64,000 nucleotides of DNA, from NCBI RefSeq assembly GCF_901542415.1, contig NZ_CABEHV010000004.1:1409501-1473500 (forward strand). Direction: 5' to 3'. Source of the DNA: Streptococcus mitis (GTDB lineage Bacteria > Bacillota > Bacilli > Lactobacillales > Streptococcaceae). Both the position numbers and the translations under genes were made by a program. Positions 1 through 8,115 of this stretch are shown here, piece after piece; positions within the stretch are counted from its first letter, which is position 1; each line of letters opens with the position of its first letter. Under the pieces are notes generated by a model. That model did not search any database. It was not told where the DNA came from and saw only the letters and a list, made by a program, of their open reading frames with translations.

Positions 1-588
1 ATAATCTTTAACTACCTGATCAATCAAATCATAAGTTAATGAATACCCCCAACTGGATAAAACATAATCCAACCCCCAAATCCCTATGGAGGATTCCAGC
101 AACTCACTAACCATTTGAAAAGATAAACGGTGCTTATTCCACTCTGAACCGTGTAAAGTATAACCTTTTGCTCTACTGTACCCTAGCTCCAAATCATTAT
201 CCAACATAATCTTTCTTAATGATTGAATATCAGATAAGGTTGTATTCTTACTTACTTTCAAAAAGTCTTGGTAATGATTATTCGATATAAAATCTAATCG
301 GCAAAAAGTGTAAAGATAGATTAATGCTAAGCGAGTCGACTTTGGTAAAACCAATTCATCCGACTTAATAATATCTGTCAAAGACTGCTTCGTACGATTT
401 GATAAACTATAGCGACCTTGTTTTTTATCCAGCACTATCCCTTTATTAGCTAGATAAGGCACTAAATAATCTATTCCTTCTTTGACTTCCTTTATAGGTA
501 AGCTCACCTTAACAGATAATTCATATAATGATAGCTCACAATGATCCATCAAAGTCATCAAAATAACTAGTGCTCTATAATCAAACAT
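1..588 (-). CDS. Mga/BglG-like transcriptional regulator, N-terminal part (cut by window edge)
   Basis: The minus-strand frame is open from an ATG at 588 to the left window edge, giving about 196 residues that begin MFDYRALVILM. The first ~65 residues look like a winged-helix DNA-binding module (ELSVKVSLPIKEVKEGIDYL). A longer helical region with a second HTH-like segment (TTLSDIQSLRKIM) follows. This is the arrangement of Mga/BglG-type regulators, which often carry PTS regulation domains further downstream; that part lies outside the window. A purine-rich ribosome binding site (aggaaagagaa) precedes the ATG. The family call rests on general resemblance only, and the target genes are unknown. 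Confidence 0.55.
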   Translation of the reverse strand, partial: MFDYRALVILMTLMDHCELSLYELSVKVSLPIKEVKEGIDYLVPYLANKGIVLDKKQGRYSLSNRTKQSLTDIIKSDELVLPKSTRLALIYLYTFCRLDFISNNHYQDFLKVSKNTTLSDIQSLRKIMLDNDLELGYSRAKGYTLHGSEWNKHRLSFQMVSELLESSIGIWGLDYVLSSWGYSLTYDLIDQVVKDY

Positions 589-778
589 TTCTCTTCCTTT
601 CTAACTACAATTATAGTGTAAAAGTTATAAGAATAAAAGAGTATTTCAGCACAATATAATCTCACTTCCTATAAGTAATTATTGGGCTGAAACTTTTTAG
701 TGATTATTTGTCAACTTTCTATTAATTTTTAAAAACAAAATGATATCATTTAGATATCAAATAACAGAGGTCATTCTT

Positions 779-1406
779 ATGACTGAAAAACTAATCAATT
801 CATAACCAAATGGTGTATTAGCATTGATTCTCATTGAGTTGACAATCGTACTTGGTATCTTTATATTTATAATGGGTGTTGGTTCGGAAAACATTTTTGG
901 AATTATTATCGGACCTTTACTAATCGTAATTGCAGCGCTAACTCATGCTGGTTTAAAAGTTGTCAAACCTCAGGAGGCTATGGTTCTGACACTCTTTGGT
1001 AACTATACAGGTACCATCAAAGAACCTGGCTTTTACTTTGTCAATCCCTTCAGCGTAGCAGTCAACCCTGCAAACCACACTCGACTTGGACAAAGTGGTG
1101 ATGTTAGCACAAAATCTCCTTTTTTAGGAGCTAAATCATCAAATGACAATGACTGCTTAGGAAATCCTTGAAGCACGTATCACTTACCTAGCTTATGCTC
1201 CAGAAATTACTTCCATTATTGATGCCCGTAAGATGATTGTAGATGGTGCTGTAGGAATGGTTGAAATGGCACCAGAACGGATCAATGAAGGGGAATTGGT
1301 AGAGCTTGACGAAGAACGAAAAGCTGCTATGGTTTCCAATCTCCTAGTCGTCCTCTGTGACAATCATGATGCACAACCAATTGTCAACACAGGAAGTCTT
1401 TACTAA
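779..1406 (+). pseudogene. SPFH/band 7 membrane protein, degenerate
   Basis: An ATG at 779 after an AGAGG ribosome site opens MTEKLINS and meets an in-frame TAA at 803-805. The same frame then continues with a transmembrane helix and a recognisable SPFH start (KPQEAMVLTLFGNYTGTIKEPGFYFVNP) up to about 1120. The C-terminal part ([16 protein letters not shown]...[13 protein letters not shown]...VNTGSLY) resumes in another frame from 1161 and stops at 1406. The middle of the band-7 domain is missing, probably more than 100 codons, together with the glutamine-rich stretch normally found before the [15 protein letters not shown] region. Intact SPFH proteins organise membrane microdomains; this copy cannot encode one. 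The decay is directly visible. Confidence 0.8.
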
Positions 1407-1408
1407 AG

Positions 1409-1608
1409 ATGGTTGAAGCTAAAAAAAGCAGATCCCCCTTCGACTCTCAACAAAGTTATACGTTGCACTCGCCTCATGGGCAGAAGATGACTTTCGTTCA
1501 GTCAATGGGCAAATCGAATATCTCCTTACAGAATGTGTCAAACAACGGAAGAAAGACGGAAAATACGTATCAGAAACCATTGACGAACCATTTGAGATTG
1601 ATATTTAA
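1409..1608 (+). pseudogene. Arc-like small DNA-binding protein, frameshifted
   Basis: ATG at 1409 lies 3 bases after the SPFH stop, so the two were probably translationally linked. The start frame reads MVEAKK and then leaves the coding frame. From 1429 the neighbouring frame encodes [20 protein letters not shown] and continues to the stop at 1608, ending FEIDI. One extra A in the seven-A run at 1421-1427 would restore one reading frame of about 66 residues. The protein resembles ribbon-helix-helix (Arc/MetJ type) proteins commonly found after SPFH genes in streptococci. It is either a pseudogene or a slippage or sequencing artefact at the homopolymer. Confidence 0.7.
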
Positions 1609-1612
1609 CACC

Positions 1613-1648
1613 TTCTCCTGTCTGCTAGGTCTGACAGGAGAATTTTTT
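1613..1648 (+). terminator. Rho-independent terminator after the SPFH/Arc genes
   Basis: The inverted arms TTCTCCTGTC and GACAGGAGAA form a 10-bp stem with a 10-base loop, followed by TTTTTT at 1643-1648. The structure ends the upstream unit before the rpmF promoter. Confidence 0.9.
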
Positions 1649-1674
1649 CATCTTTTTTTGTCAAGTAACTTTAC

Positions 1675-1703
1675 TTTACAAAAAAAATGTGTTATTCTAA
1701 TAT
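1675..1703 (+). promoter_or_regulatory. Sigma-A type promoter of rpmF-rpmG
   Basis: TTTACA at 1675-1680 is followed by a 17-base spacer and TAATAT at 1698-1703. It lies about 57 bases upstream of the rpmF start and just after the previous terminator. Confidence 0.55.
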
Positions 1704-1759
1704 GGTTGATGAAAATCAGTAGATTGAATCGAATATAAATACCTAAAGGAGAAATCAAA

Positions 1760-1942
1760 ATGGCAGTACCTGCACGTCGCACTTCAAAAGCGAAGAAAAA
1801 CAAACGTCGTACACACTACAAAGTAACAGCTCCATCTGTAAACTTTGACGAAACTACTGGAGATTACTCACGTTCTCACCGTGTATCACTTAAAGGATAC
1901 TACAAAGGACGTAAAATCGCTAAAGCTGCATCAGCTGAATAA
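1760..1942 (+). CDS. rpmF: Ribosomal protein bL32
   Basis: This 60-residue basic protein begins [22 protein letters not shown], the conserved bL32 start, and has the normal family length. AAAGGAG stands 8 bases before the ATG. The protein is a component of the large ribosomal subunit near the peptidyl-transferase side. This version shows no zinc-binding cysteine pairs, as in other Cys-minus L32 paralogues. It forms a two-gene operon with rpmG, which starts 15 bases after its stop. The motif and context leave little doubt. Confidence 0.97.
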
Positions 1943-1957
1943 TAGAAGGGAGATACC

Positions 1958-2107
1958 ATGCGCGTAAATATTACACTTGAACACAAAGAATCTGGTGAAC
2001 GCTTGTACCTTACTTCTAAAAACAAACGTAACACTCCAGACCGTCTTCAATTGAAGAAATACTCACCAAAACTTCGCAAACACGTTGTGTTTACAGAGGT
2101 TAAATAA
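1958..2107 (+). CDS. rpmG: Ribosomal protein bL33
   Basis: This 49-residue frame begins [20 protein letters not shown] and ends [12 protein letters not shown]. Length and sequence fit bL33 of the cysteine-free type, a large-subunit protein contacting tRNA at the E site. AGAAGGGAGA precedes the ATG. It is cotranscribed with rpmF. Its last codons overlap the left attachment core of the mobilizable element, so the final residues and the stop codon come from the recombined att sequence. The coding potential is kept, as expected of an element that targets the gene's 3' end. Confidence 0.96.
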
Positions 2108-2108
2108 G
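2091..2108 (+). repeat. Left attachment core (attL) overlapping the rpmG stop codon
   Basis: TTACAGAGGTTAAATAAG spans the final rpmG codons and stop. It matches 16 of 18 bases at 12638-12655, in the same orientation, beyond the integrase gene. Confidence 0.7.
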
Positions 2109-2201
2109 GTTTCATTACATTTCAGTACATACTGAAAAACATTGATTTCATGCGATTTTTAAAATATTGAATTTCATTACAAATCATTTGGAATCAGTTC
2201 T

Positions 2202-2222
2202 ATGGCAACCTTTTTGGCAACC
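2202..2222 (+). repeat. Left copy of a 21-bp integrase arm-type repeat
   Basis: The sequence is two direct TGGCAACC units separated by TTTT. It is identical and in the same orientation at 12534-12554, just after the integrase stop. Position near both ends suggests an integrase binding site; this role is inferred. Confidence 0.6.
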
Positions 2223-2262
2223 TTTTTTGAAATAAAAAAGAAAGTCAACAATCGAAGAATGT

Positions 2263-2292
2263 AAAGTCCTAAGAATTTTCTAGGACTTTTTT
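2263..2292 (+). terminator. Terminator-like hairpin inside the left end of the element
   Basis: AAGTCCTA and TAGGACTT form an 8-bp stem around a 9-base loop, followed by TTTT. It could stop rpmFG read-through into the element. Confidence 0.75.
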
Positions 2293-2348
2293 CATTCCTA
2301 AAAATTGTTGGAATAGCGCAGTCTTTTCAATAAATTTTAGGAATCCAA

Positions 2349-2386
2349 AAAAAATCTTCCTACAATAAGTAAGAAGATTTTTTATT
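2349..2386 (-). terminator. Terminator of the surface-exclusion gene (bidirectional)
   Basis: AAATCTTC and GAAGATTT are inverted at 2352-2359 and 2373-2380. T-runs follow the stem on both strands. It lies directly downstream of the minus-strand stop at 2388. Confidence 0.8.
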
Positions 2387-2387
2387 T

Positions 2388-5012
2388 TTACTTTCTTAAG
2401 TTCTTTTTGGTATACCCTAATCCTAAACCTGCTAGTAACCCCAAGCCTAATAATCCTAGCATAGATCCCTTAGTTCCTGTATTTGGAAGTTGTTTCTTAG
2501 GTTCTGCTTTTACATTTGTAGCTTTTGCAGGAGCTTGATATGTTTTATCGTCTTTAGTTCCCACTGTGGCAACACTAACAGGTCTGTTTTGCGCCTTAGC
2601 ATCTACGATGTCAACTACTTTACCGTCAGCGTTAGTGACTTCTTTTGGTTGACCACCTGCTTTACGGATTGCATCTGCTTTACGAGAAAGCTCTTCCAAG
2701 CGACGTTTTTCTGCTTGTTCAGTTTCATAACGGTCTTTGAGGTCTTTCAAGTTAGCATGGACACGAGCCTTAGCTTCAGCGATACCCTCTAGACGAGCCA
2801 ACTCGTCCTTAGCAGTCTCCAACTCAGCACGAAGTACACCAAGCTTAGATTTAGCATCAGTAAGCCCTGCTTCCAAAGTCTTGAGGACTTCATTACGTTT
2901 AGTAAGGGCAAGTTCTAGTACTGTATAAGTATCAGTAGCCTCTTTAGATGCTTCACGTTTACGGAATAGGTCTTGACCAGCTGACTTACGAGCCAAGACT
3001 GCTACATCATGAGCCTTAGTAAGGACTTCCAATTCACCCTTGGCAGTTGTAAGAGCCTTGTCTGCGTTTGATTGTTCAGCCTTAGCAGTCTCAAGAGCTG
3101 ACTTAGCTTCAGCAAGAGCCTTAGCTTTGTCAGTAGCATTTGATTTAGCTAGAGCAAGTGACTCCTTAGCAGTTTGCAAAGCTTTAGTGTCTTGTGCTAG
3201 TTTAGATTCGGCATCAGCAAGAGCCTTTTCAAGAGCTGGAACATCAATCTTGTTACCGACTACGTTAGATAAGTTAGTACGAGCATTAGCAAGAGCTGTT
3301 TCTGCGTTGGTGTAATCAGTTTGGGCAGTTGCTACAGTTGATTTAGCTTCTTGAGAGGCTTTAACTGCGTTGTTGTAGGCTTTTTCAGAATTTGCTACCT
3401 TATTGCGCAAATTAGCTACGATTTCAGCCTTATCTGAAACAATTTCAGTCTTATCAAACTTAGAGTCAGAATCAATTACATTGTCACTAGTACCATCAAA
3501 ATGGATCTTAGTGATTCCGTCAGCCTTACCTACTGAAACCCCAATGTATTGCAAGTGAGATAAAAATTTGTTAGTTGAAACATCAGATACCCCTTTAGCA
3601 TGCCCCCACTTAGCGTGACCATCCCAGTAAAGCATACCGTAGATACCCCCAAGAACCTGCTGTTTTAAATCATAGACAGTATTTACTGGTATAGTAACTG
3701 AGACATTATGGATTAACTCAGACACAGCAGTCTTATTGTCTTCGCCAACAGAACGCATAACATCACGGTTATGCCCTTGAGTACCGTTAGATGCCTTGGC
3801 GATTTCGTCAGCCATCTTAATTGAGTCTGCTGTTACCTTAGCAGGCGCAGTACCAAACTGTTTGCGTACCTGATTGAACAAGTCTGCTGCATAAAGTGAA
3901 AGTTCTTTACGAGTTTCAAAATCTAGATTGTAAATATCTACAACACGTTTCTTATCACGTTCAGAGCCATTGAAAGGAATAGTGAAAGATACTAAATCAC
4001 CATTGTAGTACTCTACCTCACCTAACTTCTCTAACTCCTTATACCCCAATTTAGTCAGTTTCTTACCTAGTTCAGCAGGTCTGCCTTTTTCAAAGTACTC
4101 TTTTAATAGAGAAATATACTCTGGACTTACAGTGATAGTGTTCTTAACGTCTTCACCAGTACCTGCTAGCTCTTCTTTAGCACGGTCTAGGTCAGCTTTA
4201 GCTGTAGCAATAGCTTGGTCTTTGTTGACTTGGTCAGCTTTAGCATTAGCAAGGGCTGTAGTAGCTTGAGAAAGTTTAGTTTCAGCGCTAGATACCCCAG
4301 TTTGGGCGTCTTTGATAGCTTGGTCTTTGTTAGATTGAGCTTTTTTACCATTATCAAGGTTAGTCTGAGCAGTCGCTACTGCCTGAGTGTCAGCACTGAC
4401 TTGGTTAGTAAGCGTAACTACCTCTTTTTCAAGTGGCGCAACATCAGTAGTAGATGAAAGAGAATCTACTTTCTTCTGAGCATCAGCTACCTTGTTAGCC
4501 GTAGCTGTGGCAGTTTTCTCAGCATTAGATACTACCTTAGTTCGGTCTTCAACCTTTTCAGCAGTTGCAGATACAGACTTATCAGCATCAGCTACAGTCT
4601 TTTCAGCCGTAGCAAGCTCATTAGCTTTCTTTTCAGCGTCAGCCTTAGCCTCAGCTACCTTTTCAGGTGTAACAGACTTAGCTTCTTCTACTTTCTTAGT
4701 AGTTTCAGCGATAGTCTTTTCAGCATTAGCAATGTTTGCTTCAGTAGATGCAACAACTTCTTTTTGCTTAGCTACATCCTGACTAGCCTTGTCCGATTCA
4801 GCCTTAGCCTTATCTACGTCCGATTGACTAGGAACTTTAGGGACAACCTCGTCCTGAGCAACTACCCTAGTTGCAGGTTCGTTAACGGCTACTTCCGTTT
4901 CGCTAGCTGATACCCCAGTAGATACCCCAAAAGCTGTAAGTGCTAAAGTAGAAACGACAGCACCTGTGCGCAATTTCTTGATGGTTCCGTGACCTTGAGT
5001 GTTTGATTCCAT
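2388..5012 (-). CDS. LPXTG-anchored SEC10/PgrA-type surface exclusion protein
   Basis: The 874-residue protein has an N-terminal signal segment (KLRTGAVVSTLALTAFGVSTGVSA). Alanine- and lysine-rich coiled coil follows at about 55-290, then a globular CAP-like region at about 295-510 (LFNQVRKQFGTAPAKVTADS, WGHAKGVSD). A second long coiled coil covers about 520-790. The C-terminus is a sortase signal, LPNTG at 842-846, plus hydrophobic stretch and KKNLRK tail. This layout matches surface exclusion proteins of conjugative plasmids, which reduce redundant DNA uptake and mating between identical donors. AAAGGAG precedes the ATG. It is transcribed divergently from the XRE regulator, with which it shares an operator-rich region. 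Exclusion activity itself is inferred from the family. Confidence 0.8.
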   Translation of the reverse strand: MESNTQGHGTIKKLRTGAVVSTLALTAFGVSTGVSASETEVAVNEPATRVVAQDEVVPKVPSQSDVDKAKAESDKASQDVAKQKEVVASTEANIANAEKTIAETTKKVEEAKSVTPEKVAEAKADAEKKANELATAEKTVADADKSVSATAEKVEDRTKVVSNAEKTATATANKVADAQKKVDSLSSTTDVAPLEKEVVTLTNQVSADTQAVATAQTNLDNGKKAQSNKDQAIKDAQTGVSSAETKLSQATTALANAKADQVNKDQAIATAKADLDRAKEELAGTGEDVKNTITVSPEYISLLKEYFEKGRPAELGKKLTKLGYKELEKLGEVEYYNGDLVSFTIPFNGSERDKKRVVDIYNLDFETRKELSLYAADLFNQVRKQFGTAPAKVTADSIKMADEIAKASNGTQGHNRDVMRSVGEDNKTAVSELIHNVSVTIPVNTVYDLKQQVLGGIYGMLYWDGHAKWGHAKGVSDVSTNKFLSHLQYIGVSVGKADGITKIHFDGTSDNVIDSDSKFDKTEIVSDKAEIVANLRNKVANSEKAYNNAVKASQEAKSTVATAQTDYTNAETALANARTNLSNVVGNKIDVPALEKALADAESKLAQDTKALQTAKESLALAKSNATDKAKALAEAKSALETAKAEQSNADKALTTAKGELEVLTKAHDVAVLARKSAGQDLFRKREASKEATDTYTVLELALTKRNEVLKTLEAGLTDAKSKLGVLRAELETAKDELARLEGIAEAKARVHANLKDLKDRYETEQAEKRRLEELSRKADAIRKAGGQPKEVTNADGKVVDIVDAKAQNRPVSVATVGTKDDKTYQAPAKATNVKAEPKKQLPNTGTKGSMLGLLGLGLLAGLGLGYTKKNLRK

Positions 5013-5034
5013 CGTATAAACTCCTTTATGTCTT

Positions 5035-5117
5035 AAAAGACTGTTTTATGAATAATATTATACCATATTTTACAGTCTTTTAAATATTATTTTTGTTATA
5101 ATTTCAGTCTTTTGACA
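5035..5117. promoter_or_regulatory. Divergent promoter/operator region between surface gene and XRE regulator
   Basis: AAAAGACTGT (5035-5044) and ACAGTCTTTT (5072-5081) form a perfect 10-bp inverted repeat that brackets a minus-strand TATAAT (+ strand 5057-5062). A third AGTCTTTT at 5106-5113 overlaps TTGACA at 5112-5117, a good -35 box for the rightward XRE gene. Three copies around both promoters suggest one regulator controls both genes, most simply the adjacent XRE protein. The binding is inferred. Confidence 0.6.
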
Positions 5118-5166
5118 GCGATTTATTCAATGGGATAAACTTGTATGATAGTTATGAGGTACTATC

Positions 5167-5502
5167 ATGACTGAAAAAATAAATTTAAGAGAATTTGTTG
5201 CAAAACAAATCAGACTTCTAAGACTGAAAAGCGGGATGACACAAGAATATCTAGCAGAAAAGGCTGATCTGGGATTCAACTATATCTATAGATTAGAGAA
5301 TAAACAGTTAAACGTTAAGCTTGAGACTATTGAAAAAATCATACAAGCGCTTGAAGTTGATATGAATACTTTTTTTAATATTGAAAATCAAAATCAAAGC
5401 GGAGAATTTTCACAACTCATTGAAGATATTAGAAACCTACCAACAGAAAAAAGAGAACCTACTATAAAAGCTCTCCGAGATATATTAAAACAAATAAATT
5501 AA
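5167..5502 (+). CDS. XRE-family helix-turn-helix regulator
   Basis: This 111-residue protein has an N-terminal HTH_3 domain at about 8-63: LREFVAKQIRLLRLKSGMTQ, then QEYLAEKADLGFNYIYRLENKQLNV with a typical Gln/Ala/Tyr recognition pattern. A short charged C-terminal helix region follows (NLPTEKREPTIKALRDIL). GAGG lies 7 bases before the ATG. It is divergent from the surface-exclusion gene and probably represses that gene and itself through the AGTCTTTT repeats. Such small regulators typically control maintenance or transfer genes in mobile elements. The specific targets are inferred from position only. Confidence 0.85.
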   Translation: MTEKINLREFVAKQIRLLRLKSGMTQEYLAEKADLGFNYIYRLENKQLNVKLETIEKIIQALEVDMNTFFNIENQNQSGEFSQLIEDIRNLPTEKREPTIKALRDILKQIN

Positions 5503-5535
5503 GCCAAGTATTTTTGAACTTGGCTTTTTATTTTG
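5501..5535. terminator. Bidirectional terminator between XRE gene and the 317-residue gene
   Basis: AAGCCAAGT and ACTTGGCTT form a 9-bp stem with TTTTTATTTT after it. The arms overlap the XRE stop codon. It separates two convergent genes. Confidence 0.85.
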
Positions 5536-6481
5536 TTAAATTCCCTTGACATTCAAAAAAGAACTCATATAAACTACTACGAATAAAACGACTATCTAAT
5601 AGCGGAGCGAACAATAATTCTAGTTCCTTTTGTAGTTTTTCAGTTTCAAATTTTAATTCATTAAGAGTCATTTTTGTTGAAAATTCTAAAAAATTATTTC
5701 TACCCTTATCTTTAGTGATTTCCCTCGGTTGTAAAGGTCCCGAATCTGTAACTGCTATACGTAGTTTAGCAAGGAAAAGCATAATTTGCCAAATATTGGT
5801 TTGTTCTTCACTACTATTTTTAGAATCAATTAAACTAACAGTTAATTCTTCTAATATATTTAAAAAATTAGCCTTATTCAGATATTGTTCAAGAGTTGAA
5901 TAATCAATATCAAAATCGATTTCATCCTGTGAATACATAAGAAATTTTAGCAAAAAAGACTTCATATCGTCTAGTTGCTCACTAGAGAGCTCAAATATAC
6001 TATATCTAGTATTTTTACCTTTTATTGCTTTGTATTCATTAGCAAAAGCTAGACAACTACGAATTAAACCTTGATCTTGCTGAGTCAAATATAGTTCACT
6101 TAATTCCGATTGTTTGTCTTCAAAAAAATCATCTACTGTCCCCTCTAACATATCAGTTATAGTTTCTGACTCAACTTTAATTTTTTGAAAAAGTAAAGAA
6201 ATTACAAATTTTGTAGTTCCCTTAACTGAAAAAACTTTCCAATCCGGTTTTTTACCCTCTCCACAGTAATCTTCTACAAAACCTCTTTTATTAGAGCTTG
6301 AAAAGTTCCTAGGTATAAATGCTTCTCTTATATCTCTTAACAACTTATAACTTTTCCAATAGTAAATATATTGTTTTAAAATCTCAATATCATGTACTAT
6401 AATTCTTAGTTCATTTTGTAATGCTTTGTTTTCTTCATACAATTCTATTAAAACTTCAAAACATGAAATATTATTTTGCAT
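5528..6481 (-). CDS. Orphan 317-residue protein of the element
   Basis: I do not recognise this family. Start ATG at 6481 (MQNNISCFEVLIELYEENKA) is chosen because GGGGAGGGG stands 6-14 bases before it; an upstream TTG start would place the ribosome site inside the gene. A minus-strand TATAAT lies at 6517-6522. The protein is acidic and predominantly helical, with coiled-coil-like segments near both ends (EENKALQNELRIIVHDIEIL; TLNELKFETEKLQKELELLF) and no signal peptide or membrane span. It is the only minus-strand internal gene apart from the surface protein and has its own promoter, which marks it as probable cargo rather than transfer machinery. A defence or exclusion role is possible but unproven. 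Confidence 0.75.
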   Translation of the reverse strand: MQNNISCFEVLIELYEENKALQNELRIIVHDIEILKQYIYYWKSYKLLRDIREAFIPRNFSSSNKRGFVEDYCGEGKKPDWKVFSVKGTTKFVISLLFQKIKVESETITDMLEGTVDDFFEDKQSELSELYLTQQDQGLIRSCLAFANEYKAIKGKNTRYSIFELSSEQLDDMKSFLLKFLMYSQDEIDFDIDYSTLEQYLNKANFLNILEELTVSLIDSKNSSEEQTNIWQIMLFLAKLRIAVTDSGPLQPREITKDKGRNNFLEFSTKMTLNELKFETEKLQKELELLFAPLLDSRFIRSSLYEFFFECQGNLTK

Positions 6482-6707
6482 ATCAATTCCCCTCCCCAAT
6501 ACACTACTATAAATTAATTATACCAAAAAAAGCTATTGGGATGAGGGGGAAATACAAAATATTGTGATTTTTTTAACATGTATAATAGCAACATAATCAA
6601 AAAAAGATCGTTGTTTGTAATAAAATTAATTCTAGAATGTTATTATCAATGCTTCTGAAATAAGTTCCATACAGCGATCTAAAACTTGCAATAAAGAGGT
6701 TAAAAGA

Positions 6708-7184
6708 ATGGATTTACAAAGATTTAAAGAAATAGGTTGTAACCCTAAAGTTATTCCCGCGAAAATAAAAAATGAAGATTTTGATTATCTTGCAAAAATA
6801 ACTTGTATCTGGTTCACTTTTCAATACTATAGTAAATTTTATACCAGGAAGCCTCCAAAAAACTATGCATTCTATGATGTATTAATGCAGTATGATAATT
6901 CTGAGGAATTTAGAAAATATCGTACTGATCTTGGAATACCTGAAAATGAATATGGTTATCCAACTATCAGTAGCCGAACCCTACAAAGAATTTTTTCTCT
7001 ACATACAATTAATAAAGAATTTGTTCTTCAAATTTTTACAAATAACCATTTTCAAAGAAGATATATAGAAGCTTATAATTATTTCTTTTGGGATAATAGT
7101 TGTGAATTAGTAAAACCTTATAATAAATTTCTCAAAAATCTTATGAAATTGGCGAGTTTTCAATCTAAAAAAAATATAAAATGA
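6708..7184 (+). CDS. Hypothetical 158-residue protein
   Basis: The frame starts MDLQRFKEIGCNPKVIPAKI; AAAGAGG precedes the ATG. The protein is rich in Tyr, Phe and Asn, lysine-rich at the C-terminus, and has no signal or membrane segment. A stretch near the middle (YPTISSRTLQRIFSLHTINK) could be a helix-turn-helix, but the match is weak. It leads the rightward gene series (6.7-9.4 kb) that ends with the FtsK-like ATPase, so an early regulatory or accessory role in mobilization is plausible. Very low GC fits a horizontally moved gene. No family is assigned. Confidence 0.65.
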   Translation: MDLQRFKEIGCNPKVIPAKIKNEDFDYLAKITCIWFTFQYYSKFYTRKPPKNYAFYDVLMQYDNSEEFRKYRTDLGIPENEYGYPTISSRTLQRIFSLHTINKEFVLQIFTNNHFQRRYIEAYNYFFWDNSCELVKPYNKFLKNLMKLASFQSKKNIK

Positions 7185-7299
7185 TTATAAAGGTGGTGAT
7201 TCCAATGTAAAATAACCTAATACTCTGTAGTGATTATTATTGCTGAACAAGTCCCACACAGTAGTAATATGTAAAGATTGTGGCGAAAGGAATAAAAAA

Positions 7300-7596
7300 A
7301 TGCTTTTATGTGAAGAAGTTCTTATAACTGTAAATTTGCTAGGTTTGAGTCAAGAAATAGACTTTGAAACAAAACAGGCAACTGGAAACGTAAAACTGGA
7401 TGTTGGTTTTCGAAATGATTCTGGAAAATATATTACTAGAATCATAAAAGTTAACAACTCGACAGTTTCAGAATACACTCCGTATCTAGATGAAAAAATC
7501 AATTTAAGATTACAACGTGTAACATTTTCAGCTTATCTATCTAATAATAGAGCAGCGTTATCTATTAAAGCTGAGAAAGCAACGATAGAGGAATAA
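7300..7596 (+). CDS. Hypothetical 98-residue beta-rich protein
   Basis: Start ATG at 7300 (MLLCEEVLITVNLLGL) is preferred over a TTG at 7240 because GAAAGG lies 9 bases upstream. The protein alternates short hydrophobic strands with charged turns (VKLDVGFRNDSGKYITRIIK, LRLQRVTFSAYLSNNRAALS), which suggests a small beta barrel. No cysteine cluster or membrane span is present after the chosen start. It lies between two other small genes of the element in the same direction. The family is unknown; an accessory nucleic-acid-binding role would be a guess. Confidence 0.6.
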   Translation: MLLCEEVLITVNLLGLSQEIDFETKQATGNVKLDVGFRNDSGKYITRIIKVNNSTVSEYTPYLDEKINLRLQRVTFSAYLSNNRAALSIKAEKATIEE

Positions 7597-7677
7597 GTAT
7601 GATTCTAAAAAGAGCTAGAGCACCAACTGCTTAATTTTCTTCGTGCTGACAAAAAAAATTACAAGGAGAGTTTAAAA

Positions 7678-8109
7678 ATGAAGACAATTTTTGAAAAAGC
7701 AATCAGACAAAATCCTTCGATTACTTTTGATCGATGTGTCAAAGAGTGTGAAAAGTTGCTAGGAATACTGGGGAGCGATCAACTAGTTAACTTAAGTCTA
7801 GAAGATCGTTTGAATCTAGTGAGTAAGTTTGAATATATATCTTATGAGAGCAGAGGATATCTAGACTTACAAGCACTTGTTCCTAGTTATGCTGTAAAAA
7901 AAGACTCTCTGCTATTAAAACACAGAGAAAACCCTTTTATCACAACAGCTCAACAACAGCATGCTCAAAAACTATATGATATGGTTTCATATACAACAAA
8001 TAGCTACCCGTATGGGATGATAATTTACTACGATTTTGAATCGTGGACAGATGATAAGTTACGTTTGAATATTACGTTAGAGTATAACGAAGCATTTAAC
8101 AGGAGATAA
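7678..8109 (+). CDS. Hypothetical 143-residue protein
   Basis: The frame begins MKTIFEKAIRQNPSITFDRC after ACAAGGAGAG, a strong ribosome site. It is a soluble mixed alpha/beta protein with no motif I can name. The C-terminus (YPYGMIIYYDFESWTDDKLR...) looks like an edge-strand fold. It sits 6 bases before the next gene, which in turn overlaps the ATPase gene, so the three probably form one translational unit. Association with the coupling ATPase suggests a transfer accessory function; this is context only. Confidence 0.65.
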   Translation: MKTIFEKAIRQNPSITFDRCVKECEKLLGILGSDQLVNLSLEDRLNLVSKFEYISYESRGYLDLQALVPSYAVKKDSLLLKHRENPFITTAQQQHAQKLYDMVSYTTNSYPYGMIIYYDFESWTDDKLRLNITLEYNEAFNRR

Positions 8110-8115
8110 ACTTTA

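Noticed and set aside
1409..1738. 109-residue frame starting MVEAKK
   Set aside because: Only the first few codons belong to a gene; the Arc-like coding continues in another frame and the rest is out-of-frame translation across a terminator.
2202..2222. 21-bp repeat as the att crossover core
   Set aside because: It lies outside rpmG and internal to the better core at the rpmG 3' end; it is more likely an integrase arm site.
4215..4782. Plus-strand frames opposite the coiled-coil surface protein
   Set aside because: They are shadow frames caused by the biased Ala/Lys/Ser codons of the minus-strand gene; no ribosome sites.
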